NCBI GenBank assembly: GCA_965660625.1
Contig: CBFIAR010000012.1
Coordinates: forward strand, 47,284-111,283
Source: Glaciecola sp965660625
GTDB lineage: Bacteria > Pseudomonadota > Gammaproteobacteria > Enterobacterales > Alteromonadaceae
Direction of reading: 5' to 3'
DNA length: 64,000 nt
Shown here: piece by piece, positions 35,818 through 43,402 of the stretch
Layout: every line of letters begins with the position of its first letter
How positions within the stretch are numbered: position 1 is the first letter of the stretch
Notes under the pieces: generated by a model
Told to the model about the DNA's origin: nothing
Database searches by the model: none
Seen by the model: only the letters and a program-made list of their open reading frames with translations
Made by a program: the position numbers and the translations under genes

Positions 35818-38800
35818 ATGATCGCATGGTTTGCTAAAAATGATGTAGCGGCGAATATTTTATTATTTGTCATTATGATCTCCGGGCTATATGTTGCCAC
35901 AACACAAATTCCGGTTGATTTATTTCCAGAGTTTGAGCAACGCACTGTGCAAGTATCAATGGTGCTACCTGGTGCTTCACCACAAGAAGTGGAAGAAGGC
36001 ATTACAATTAAAATCGAAGAAGCAATTCAAGATTTAGAGGGTATTCGTCAGATAACTTCACAAAGTCGCGAAGGCAGTGCATCTGTGACTGTTGAAGTAG
36101 AGGAAGGTTACGCTGTGCGCGACCTTCTAGATGAGATAAAAATTCGAGTTGATGCGGTTAATAACTTCCCAGTCGAAGCTGAGAGCTTGTTAGTTCAGGT
36201 TCCCCAATGGCGTCGGGACGCTATTGGCGTCATACTTTACGGTGACTATGACAGTTTAACTCTGCGTCGTTTCGCCGATGGTATCCGCGATGAACTCGCA
36301 GCGTTAAGCAGTATTTCTCAAGTGGAAGTAAGCAACGTATTACCTTACGAAATTTCGATTGAAATTCAAGAGTGGTCGCTAAGGCAATATGACATCAGCT
36401 TAGAACAAGTCGCCGCTGTTTTACGCCAAAATTCAACGGATGTTTCTGCCGGAAATTTGAAAACTGAAGGTGGCGACATCTTCATTCGCAGCTTAGGGCA
36501 AGCATATAAAGCCGATGATTTTGGTGATATTCCCATCATTACAACGCAAGATGGCACCATGATCAGGCTTAGAGATATTGCCAATATACGCGACGAATTT
36601 GAAGAAACACCTTTGCGCACTCGTTTCAACGGAGTTTCAGCAGTCGAAGTAGAAGTGTTTCGTACCGGCGATGAAAGCATTATTGAAGTAACATCTGCAG
36701 TCCGCGACTATATTGATGAAAAGCAAGCAGACATGCCTCAAGGATTAAGCATCGATTATTGGCGAGATCGAAGTGAACCAATTAAAGCTCGCTTACAAAC
36801 CTTGTCTACCAGTGCATGGCAGGGCTTATTGCTTGTCATCGCGCTGCTTGCCCTATTTTTGCGTCCATCCGTGGCATTTTGGGTTTGCTTAGGCATTCCT
36901 ATGAGTTTCATGGGTGCCTTCTTATTTATGCCCTTATTTGACGTTACTCTGAATCTGATGAGTTTATTCGCCTTTATACTGGTACTGGGTATTGTGGTCG
37001 ATGATGCGATTGTGACTGGCGAAAACGTTTATTCGCATTTGCAACGAGGCGAGGACCCGCTTAGCGCCGCCATTAAAGGAACACAAGAAGTGGCAGTCCC
37101 AGTGACCTTTGGTATTTTGACAACAGCCGCTGCGTTTTTACCTTTGGCCTTTCAAACGGGTCGAGGAAGTTGGTATGCGGCAATTCCCTACGTCATTATT
37201 CCGGTCTTACTCTTTTCACTGATAGAAAGTAAATTTATTCTTCCTGCGCATTTAAAGCATGTAAAAGCCAGAAACGATAAGAACTCATCCAAGCTCTCGA
37301 TGGTTCAGCAAAAAATAGCAAATTCATTAGAAGTGTTGATTGCTAAGGTTTATCAACCGGCCCTAGCCCAAGCAATGCGATGGCGTTATGCAACATGGAT
37401 GGGAATGTTCGCTATCTTGATTATCATTATAGGCACCATTGCCGCAGGGCATACCAAGTTTGTATTTTTTCCAAGAGTACAAAGTGAGGTTGCTACCGCT
37501 ACATTGGTCATGCCTGCAGGTACCGCATTTGAAAGTACCGATCGGATTATTTCTTCTATGACTCAACATGCAAAAGATTTACAGAAAGAATTTACCGATG
37601 AAGACACTGGCGAGTCGGTTATTCGTAACATCTACTCCATAAGTGGTGGAAGAAACTCAAGCACTGGCCGCGTTCAGATAGATTTGATACCACCAGAATC
37701 AAGAACGGTTAACGTAACAACCCGTGAAGTGGTGAATCAATGGCGTGAAAGAGTTGGCCAAGTCGCTGGAGCAGAACAACTGAATTATCGAGCGGAAATT
37801 GGCGGTTGGGGTGGCGCACCCATTAATATTGAGTTAAAAGGCAGTGACACCGAGTCATTGAATGAGCTTGCAGAGAAATTAAAACAACAGCTAGGACAAT
37901 ATGCGGCAGTATCAGATATTGAAGACTCGTTGTCGGATGGTAAAGAAGAGCTGCAGCTTGCTCTAAAACCAGAAGCGAGGCTACTCGGCTTGGATCTAAA
38001 CACCGTCGCAAGACAAGTTCGTCAAGCTGTATTTGGATTTGAAGTACAACGTGTTCAGCGCGGCAGAGATGAAGTTAGAGTAATGGTGCGTTACCCTCTT
38101 GAGTCAAGACAATCTATAGAAACTTTAGAACAAATGATGATCCGCGTCGGGTCAAATAGAGAGGTCCCCCTTTGGCAAATTGCAGAGGTTGTTCCTGGTT
38201 TAAGCCCCGACAGTATTTTACGTGTCGATAGACAACGAACCATTTCAGTGAGTGCTGATTTTGACAAACAAGGTGGTGATTTATCATTGGTTCAAGATGA
38301 AATAAGGGCATGGCTACAACAAGCAGTACTCACCTATCCTAGCACCAACTATGAGATGGGAGGCGAAGCTCGCGATCAAGAGGAATCGTCACAAGGTCTT
38401 TTAGTCGGCGGGGTTGGTTTAGCTATACTTATTTATATATTGTTAGCCATTCCATTTAAATCCTATTTACAACCCCTTATTGTCATGTCAGTTATTCCAT
38501 TTGGTTTAGTTGGCGCTGTAATTGGTCATTGGATAATGGGTATGGACCTAACATTACTCAGCTTTATGGGAATGCTAGCGCTATCAGGGGTTGTGGTGAA
38601 TGATTCGCTCGTGTTAGTCGATTATATCAATCAGAAGCGAAAAGAGGGGATTGCCCTCAAAGATGCGGTTTATAACGCAGGCGGCCGACGGTTCCGTCCG
38701 GTTTTGCTAACCTCATTGACAACTTTTGCCGGTTTGGTGCCCTTGTTATTTGAAGAGTCGACGCAGGCTCAGTTTTTAATTCCGATGGCAATTAGTTTAG

Positions 38801-38937
38801 GTTTTGGTATTTTATTCGCAACCGTGATTACCCTATTCATTGTGCCTCTTAACTACCTAATATTGGAAGATATCCAACGGTATTTTAAAAGGTATAGTAC
38901 TGATATGAAGGGCTTGGTTTCATCCAGAGCAAAGTAG
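35818..38937 (+). CDS. RND efflux pump inner-membrane permease
   Basis: A 1039-residue AcrB/MexB superfamily proton-driven exporter with twelve membrane helices and two large periplasmic loops. The proton-relay pair is seen in GIVVDDAIV of helix 4, and a matching VVNDSLVLVDY lies in helix 10. The sequence is of the MMPL/HAE family closer to lipophilic-drug exporters than to heavy-metal CusA pumps (no Met-rich loop seen). Substrates cannot be told. It forms an operon with the preceding adaptor. Confidence 0.93.
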   Translation: MIAWFAKNDVAANILLFVIMISGLYVATTQIPVDLFPEFEQRTVQVSMVLPGASPQEVEEGITIKIEEAIQDLEGIRQITSQSREGSASVTVEVEEGYAVRDLLDEIKIRVDAVNNFPVEAESLLVQVPQWRRDAIGVILYGDYDSLTLRRFADGIRDELAALSSISQVEVSNVLPYEISIEIQEWSLRQYDISLEQVAAVLRQNSTDVSAGNLKTEGGDIFIRSLGQAYKADDFGDIPIITTQDGTMIRLRDIANIRDEFEETPLRTRFNGVSAVEVEVFRTGDESIIEVTSAVRDYIDEKQADMPQGLSIDYWRDRSEPIKARLQTLSTSAWQGLLLVIALLALFLRPSVAFWVCLGIPMSFMGAFLFMPLFDVTLNLMSLFAFILVLGIVVDDAIVTGENVYSHLQRGEDPLSAAIKGTQEVAVPVTFGILTTAAAFLPLAFQTGRGSWYAAIPYVIIPVLLFSLIESKFILPAHLKHVKARNDKNSSKLSMVQQKIANSLEVLIAKVYQPALAQAMRWRYATWMGMFAILIIIIGTIAAGHTKFVFFPRVQSEVATATLVMPAGTAFESTDRIISSMTQHAKDLQKEFTDEDTGESVIRNIYSISGGRNSSTGRVQIDLIPPESRTVNVTTREVVNQWRERVGQVAGAEQLNYRAEIGGWGGAPINIELKGSDTESLNELAEKLKQQLGQYAAVSDIEDSLSDGKEELQLALKPEARLLGLDLNTVARQVRQAVFGFEVQRVQRGRDEVRVMVRYPLESRQSIETLEQMMIRVGSNREVPLWQIAEVVPGLSPDSILRVDRQRTISVSADFDKQGGDLSLVQDEIRAWLQQAVLTYPSTNYEMGGEARDQEESSQGLLVGGVGLAILIYILLAIPFKSYLQPLIVMSVIPFGLVGAVIGHWIMGMDLTLLSFMGMLALSGVVVNDSLVLVDYINQKRKEGIALKDAVYNAGGRRFRPVLLTSLTTFAGLVPLLFEESTQAQFLIPMAISLGFGILFATVITLFIVPLNYLILEDIQRYFKRYSTDMKGLVSSRAK

Positions 38938-39162
38938 CTATAGTGATGATTTTTTCCCTAAATTTTGTTCGCCACCCAGATACAGCCGAAGGTGGACTTA
39001 CAATTTTTAGGGTTCCACGCCAATCGCCTAAACCCTTGCGAAATCAATCACTGTTGTATAGACCAAGGATCTGTTTTACTCTTCTCGCACTCACTCAATA
39101 TCTTAACAGAGCATAGGTGCGCCCTTTTCGCGTTCGCCCCTATAAAACGGAGATCAGCAAAG

Positions 39163-40059
39163 ATGCACTTTGTGAGCTACTGGACAAATATATTCCGCGA
39201 CGCTGGAAAGCTGTGGCTGCTTGAAAACGCCTTTAGCTACGCAGGTGCTCTAGCTTTTTATACACTATTTTCGCTTGCGCCGATCGTGATTATCGCGGTC
39301 ACTGTGATCGGGGTAGTGCTTGGCGAAGAGGCTGCGCAAGGCCAAATAGTCGCTCAATTTAGCGACATCATGGGGGCTGAAGCGGCTGCGGTAGTAGAAC
39401 GAGCTGTGAGCCAATCACGCATTGAGGAGTCAGGGTTGCTGCCATCGATACTCGGTATTGGAGCCCTTCTGCTTGGCGCAACGACAGTATTTGGCCAAAT
39501 GCAGTATTCCCTAAATTCAATCTGGGGGGTTACGGCAAGCCCTGATCGCAACGGTTTATTTCTGCTTGCCAAAAACCGACTTTTTTCGCTAATGGTCGTT
39601 TTATCAATTGGCTTTGTGCTGCTAGTGTCGCTGCTTTTCGGTGTCGCCCTGCGCGCCGTACTCAACTTTACTGCCGAATTTTTACCATTTGTTGAACTAC
39701 TCCTAGGGAGTGCCGAATTTATTGTTTCTCTTGCCATGATCGCGCTGTTGTTCGCCACCATTTTTAAAGTGCTACCGGATGTCATTTTAAGCTGGAAAGA
39801 TGTGATGGCTGGGGCGCTTGTAACGGCTATTTTGTTTTCATTGGGCCGTTATGGTATTGCAGCTTATCTTGCCTATACCGCAACCGCATCGGCGTATGGC
39901 GCAGCCGGTTCTATGGTAATTATTCTGCTCTGGGTTTATTACTCGTCGCTTATACTTTTATATGGTGCCGCTTTTACTCGTGTCCACCTGCTAGCTCGAG
40001 GTAAGTCAATCGTGCCGCGCAACACGGCTGTAAGAGTCGATAAACGCATGATCATTTAA
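39163..40059 (+). CDS. YihY/BrkB-family membrane protein
   Basis: A 298-residue inner-membrane protein of the YihY/virulence factor BrkB family with about six helices and the family segments AFSYAGALAFYTLFSLAPIVII and SAYGAAGSMVIILLWVYYSSLILLYGAAFT (quoted in part). Its role is uncertain; it is not an RNase despite old names. I chose the ATG at 39163 (MHFVSYW), preceded by CGGAGATC, over an in-frame start at 38965 that would add 66 residues unlike the family. A hairpin follows the stop. Confidence 0.87.
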   Translation: MHFVSYWTNIFRDAGKLWLLENAFSYAGALAFYTLFSLAPIVIIAVTVIGVVLGEEAAQGQIVAQFSDIMGAEAAAVVERAVSQSRIEESGLLPSILGIGALLLGATTVFGQMQYSLNSIWGVTASPDRNGLFLLAKNRLFSLMVVLSIGFVLLVSLLFGVALRAVLNFTAEFLPFVELLLGSAEFIVSLAMIALLFATIFKVLPDVILSWKDVMAGALVTAILFSLGRYGIAAYLAYTATASAYGAAGSMVIILLWVYYSSLILLYGAAFTRVHLLARGKSIVPRNTAVRVDKRMII

Positions 40060-40064
40060 GCTTT

Positions 40065-40103
40065 CGAGGAGGACTAATATCAGTAATATTATTTCCTCCT
40101 TTC
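40065..40103 (+). terminator. Hairpin after the YihY gene
   Basis: AGGAGG with AATAT on one arm pairs with ATATT and CCTCCT on the other (40067-40080 with 40086-40100, small mismatched bulge), followed by TTCAG. It lies directly after the stop at 40059; the T tract is short. Confidence 0.6.
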
Positions 40104-40190
40104 AGTCAGCTGCCGTTCAGTTTAATTTCAGATTGGGTTCAGGTTACAAACCGCATAATGTTTTCTAAGCATTAATCTGAGGTAACACAC

Positions 40191-41012
40191 ATGAACGCAC
40201 CTAAAACGAAATTATTTCGCGCCACGACTTCTAAAGTTAGTACATTAGCCACTATTTTCGTACTCACCTTTGCTTGTGCGCCAACATTTGGGCAAGACAG
40301 CTCACAAAGGAATAAATTAATTGAGGAAGTGGTGGTTAGCGGAACCGAATATCAACCAAATTTGGTACAACAGGACGGCTCACATTTAAAAGTTAAGAAA
40401 CAATTAAAAGGAGCAAAGCGCCAAAACACAAACGCAACAACAAACAAAGCAGTCCTATCAACACAAGCGACCACCAGTACCTTGTCGAGAGAATCTGCTC
40501 GCTTCAATGATGATCTGGATTTTTGGATTTATGATAGCTACGTTGGGTTGACTGCAGACATTGACTACGATGGTTACTATTCATCTTTTACGCTCGAATT
40601 CGACGTTGACACTATTTACCAATCAGCCCCTATTTACGCTGTCATTTATACCTCAACTTCTGAACAGTTCACGCCGTTTTATACAACAAATATCTATCAT
40701 ATCTATGCTGACAACACTCAAGACGCCATCATTATCGAAAATGATTTGGTCACCGGATTTCCAAGCAACGAATATGAACTCATGGTGGTTATATACGATG
40801 CAGATACCGACGAAGTGCTTGCTGTTTCTGACGGCACTGACGATGCAGACCTAGCTTACCTAAGCTTAGAAAGTGAAAACTACGAATATGTTGAAACAGT
40901 TGAAGTTGTGGTTGTCGAGCATGGTGGTGCGTTAGGAATGTGGTTGTTTACAGGGCTCGGATTTGTCGCTTATCGACGTTTAAAGCCTAGTTTAGTTCGA
41001 TTCAAGGTCTAA
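40191..41012 (+). CDS. Exported protein with a GlyGly-CTERM-like tail (choice-of-anchor H type)
   Basis: A 273-residue secreted protein with a signal peptide (about 17-34, CAPTFGQ), a short IEEVVVSG sequence, a Thr/Ala-rich linker, and a middle beta-rich domain heavy in Asp and Tyr (DIDYDGYYSSFTLEFDVD). The C-terminus has HGGALG at 244-249, a hydrophobic helix and RR, the layout of GlyGly-CTERM sorting tails that are cut by rhombosortase and then exported by type II secretion. Unusually, 11 residues follow the RR. The function of the middle domain is not known. Confidence 0.72.
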   Translation: MNAPKTKLFRATTSKVSTLATIFVLTFACAPTFGQDSSQRNKLIEEVVVSGTEYQPNLVQQDGSHLKVKKQLKGAKRQNTNATTNKAVLSTQATTSTLSRESARFNDDLDFWIYDSYVGLTADIDYDGYYSSFTLEFDVDTIYQSAPIYAVIYTSTSEQFTPFYTTNIYHIYADNTQDAIIIENDLVTGFPSNEYELMVVIYDADTDEVLAVSDGTDDADLAYLSLESENYEYVETVEVVVVEHGGALGMWLFTGLGFVAYRRLKPSLVRFKV

Positions 41013-41112
41013 CCATGCTCTCGAATGCGTCATGTTGTGCATCATATTGTTATGTTTTATTCAATTTACTGACTACTTTTTTAGGGAGTCAGTTTATTAT
41101 TAAGGAACATAC

Positions 41113-41271
41113 ATGATGAGACATTGGGATAGTTTAGTTGAACATTACATTGAAGAGTATTTTGCCAGAGGGATCAACCCAGCCAAGATTGGTAACGTCA
41201 GAAGTGAGTTAGATAGACTAGGAACGTATCTAAAAAGACAACGCCCGAAGCTTTCGCTGGCGAATGCTTAA
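41113..41271 (+). CDS. 52-residue ORF resembling the N-terminus of a tyrosine recombinase
   Basis: A short frame from ATG 41113 to TAA 41269-41271 with AAGGA six bases ahead of the start. The product reads MMRHWDSLVEHYIEEYFARG... and goes on with NVRSELDRLGTYLKRQRP, the pattern of the N-terminal SAM-like core-binding domain of phage-type integrases. No catalytic domain follows; the frame ends at a clean stop. It may be a truncated integrase, or a real small protein built from that domain. Not certain. Confidence 0.45.
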   Translation: MMRHWDSLVEHYIEEYFARGINPAKIGNVRSELDRLGTYLKRQRPKLSLANA

Positions 41272-41515
41272 GATACTTTGCCAGCCTTTCAATCGCTATT
41301 ACCGCTATGAGCGAATAGCAGACTGTCAGACTTTTTTACACTAATATCGGCTTAGAGCGAATTGCGGACATACGCGAATCAAATTGGGTTAGTCTGCTAA
41401 AGAAAATTAGTAGATATTACTTTTTCTCTAAAATACTTTGTAATACCATGCCTGCAGGTATACGCAAAAATTGGTTTAAGGTGTAGCAATAAATTTCATT
41501 TAATATAGGCCAACG

Positions 41516-42253
41516 ATGTCAATGACGACAACCACAATTGTAAATACTCGCTGGTATGCAAGTCTTTTATTTGTATCAGTTATTGTTTCCCAGTTAGCAA
41601 ATATTATTTATGAAAAACTGCAACTTGGTGAAGAGATCTCAGTAGTCATATTTCCAAGTTTACTTTTTTTATCACTCCTCACTGTCCCTAGTCTATTGAT
41701 CGGTTTTAAACTCGGTAAATCGATTGGATTAAGCCTGAATCAGCCGCATCTATCCTACCCAAGAGGTTCAGGTTACAACTCAGTCTTATTTGCGGTTGTT
41801 TCGAGTATTTTATTGGGCATCTTCTTATTGGTGTTGAGGTATTTCAGTTTGCCATATTTGCCAGAACAAATACCGCAATATGGGTTTCGTGGAGTAACCG
41901 GAGGACTGTTAGTCTCAATAGGAGCTGCGATTGGTGAAGAAGTCTGGTTTCGCTTTGGACTTATGTCGTTATTACTATGGCTGTTAAAGTATCTGTTCAA
42001 GTTACGAGAGTTTACGCTAACAGCTATTTTGAGCGCAATGCTTATTGTTGCCATTACTTTTGGTACAGCACATATACCGCAGCTTATGGCTTATGGCGCA
42101 GGAAGTAATTTTGCAATCTGGGGCACGATGCTTGGTAATATTTCAGTCTCCTTTTTATATGGCTGGTGTTATTGGCGATATGGTCTAATGTCAGCAATTA
42201 TTGCTCATTTTTGCCTTGATATTGTGCTGCATGTTTTACCTGCACTACTGTAA
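41516..42253 (+). CDS. CPBP-family intramembrane metalloprotease
   Basis: A 245-residue membrane protein with about seven helices and the CPBP (Abi) motifs: GEEVWFRFG near 142, a His in FGTAHIPQ and a second His in AIIAHFCLD. Members are Rce1-like glutamic intramembrane proteases that act on C-terminal or leader peptides; some in other phyla cut C-terminal sorting tails. The gene is 500 bases downstream of the GlyGly-CTERM-like protein. The actual substrate is not known. Confidence 0.82.
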   Translation: MSMTTTTIVNTRWYASLLFVSVIVSQLANIIYEKLQLGEEISVVIFPSLLFLSLLTVPSLLIGFKLGKSIGLSLNQPHLSYPRGSGYNSVLFAVVSSILLGIFLLVLRYFSLPYLPEQIPQYGFRGVTGGLLVSIGAAIGEEVWFRFGLMSLLLWLLKYLFKLREFTLTAILSAMLIVAITFGTAHIPQLMAYGAGSNFAIWGTMLGNISVSFLYGWCYWRYGLMSAIIAHFCLDIVLHVLPALL

Positions 42254-42590
42254 TTGCTGTGTGCTTATCCAAGTTCTTTTGCTAAAAGTGTATTTGAACA
42301 GCTACTTTAAGTGCTCAAATGTCTAAGAATTGAGAATAGTAAATGGCAGCTTCTATTTAGATTATCGGCTAGCAGTCAAGCACACTAAACCCCACTTACT
42401 CTCGGTGTTTGATGACTGCTGGCGGATAATCTAAACAATAGCCGACATCAAGTTTTAAGTTACTAACGGTAGTCTCTAAATCATTAGAGTAGATGGTACA
42501 TTAATGATCTATTACAATCGTGAGGGTATTAATTTCGGAGTCATATCTTACAAAAAATAAGCAATTATTAAAACAATGGAAGAGGTAATC
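42254..42590. other. Intergenic region after the CPBP gene, 337 bases
   Basis: No gene is supported here. Its main content is the long inverted repeat at 42356-42435. A GGAAGAGG ribosome site for the small lipoprotein lies at the end. Confidence 0.5.
42356..42435. repeat. 80-nt imperfect inverted repeat (hairpin-forming)
   Basis: The outer arms TTTAGATTATC (42356-42366) and GATAATCTAAA (42425-42435) are perfectly complementary over 11 bp; after a few mismatches AGCAGTCA (42371-42378) pairs with TGACTGCT (42413-42420). The loop is about 34 bases. There is no T tract, so it is not a simple terminator. It looks like a REP/MITE-type palindrome, a possible recombination remnant. I saw no second copy in the window. 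Confidence 0.6.
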
Positions 42591-42770
42591 ATGAGCTCAA
42601 TGAAAGCAGTAATAACATCAATTTTGTATCTTTCAATAGTTTCTTGCAGCAATTTTAGAGTATTTACTAAGCATGGCGAAATTCCTCGCCCGGTAAAAGA
42701 AAAAAATTGTATTATTATAAATAACGAAGGTGAGTGCGTAAAAAAACCTATCCCTTCTGAAAGTCAGTAA
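42591..42770 (+). CDS. Small putative lipoprotein
   Basis: A 59-residue protein starting at ATG 42591, eight bases after GGAAGAGG. The N-terminus MSSMKAVITSILYLSIVSCSNF has a short hydrophobic run and a lipobox-like IVSC, so it is likely a lipoprotein of about 40 residues after processing, with two further Cys (NCI and ECV). No family recognised. An in-frame ATG at 42576 lacks a ribosome site. Confidence 0.55.
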   Translation: MSSMKAVITSILYLSIVSCSNFRVFTKHGEIPRPVKEKNCIIINNEGECVKKPIPSESQ

Positions 42771-42883
42771 GAATAGGCTTTTATATATATTATCTACCTA
42801 TATAATATGGAGGCTGTAACTAATTTCTAACTCGCATAGCTAGAGAACAAAGCAAAAAAAACTTTCGTGAGCTTGCTGGTGAA

Positions 42884-43267
42884 CTACCCGTTGACCGCCC
42901 AGAGAATAAACAGAGAAAAAATTATAAACGTAACTCCTTCACCTGAAACAACTGCAACTCCCCCTCCAGCGGAAGTGGTAAATGTTTCACAAGTAGATTG
43001 ACATATACTTGAATCACCATTACTTGTATCACTGTCGCTAGAATCATCATTTGGCATATAACCAGAACTAAAATCGATACCCCATCCTTCTTTAAACTTT
43101 CCAAACAAGCCTGTTGGGTCTTTTCCATTAATCGGATCATTTCCCACATAAGCATACCAATTCATCACATCTTCATAACCAATGGGGTCGGTCTGCATAA
43201 AGCGCCAATTGGCTAAAAAGCCCTGACCGTCCGCTTCACGCCCTGAGTCATTGCCAAACTGAGTGTT
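42884..43267 (-). pseudogene. Remnant of an RHS-repeat protein C-terminal tip
   Basis: Read leftwards, the frame is open from 43267 to 42884 and contains RFMQTDPIGYEDVMNWYAY followed by VGNDPINGKDPTGLFG, the RHS-repeat-associated core that precedes the variable toxin tip of RHS/YD-repeat proteins. It is closed upstream by TAA at 43268-43270, so the large repeat body is missing. The rest is a short Ser/Asp-rich segment and a hydrophobic helix. This is best read as a left-over tip of a lost RHS gene. A start at the internal ATG 43198 would give a 104-residue protein without known role. Confidence 0.65.
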
Positions 43268-43334
43268 TTACATCTCGAAAGGATATACGTTATTGTGACG
43301 CTACAAAATAATCAATAGATTCGTTCCGCTAATA

Positions 43335-43369
43335 AAAAACACGCTTACTTTACAGGAGCGCGTTTTTTA
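43335..43369. terminator. Bidirectional terminator near the oligopeptidase gene
   Basis: AAAAAACACGC and GCGCGTTTTTT form an 11-bp stem with one mismatch around a 13-base loop, with A and T tracts at the two outer ends. It lies 34 bases beyond the stop of the leftward oligopeptidase gene and would end its transcript. Confidence 0.75.
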
Positions 43370-43402
43370 TACCGCATTTACTAACTGGTAACTCTTTGCT
43401 AA

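Noticed and set aside
38965..39162. 66-residue N-terminal extension of the YihY protein
   Set aside because: The extension is unlike the family and the ATG at 39163 has a good ribosome site.
42356..42435. Integron attC site
   Set aside because: The hairpin lacks the RYYYAAC/GTTRRRY core sites at its ends, and there is no complete integrase gene.
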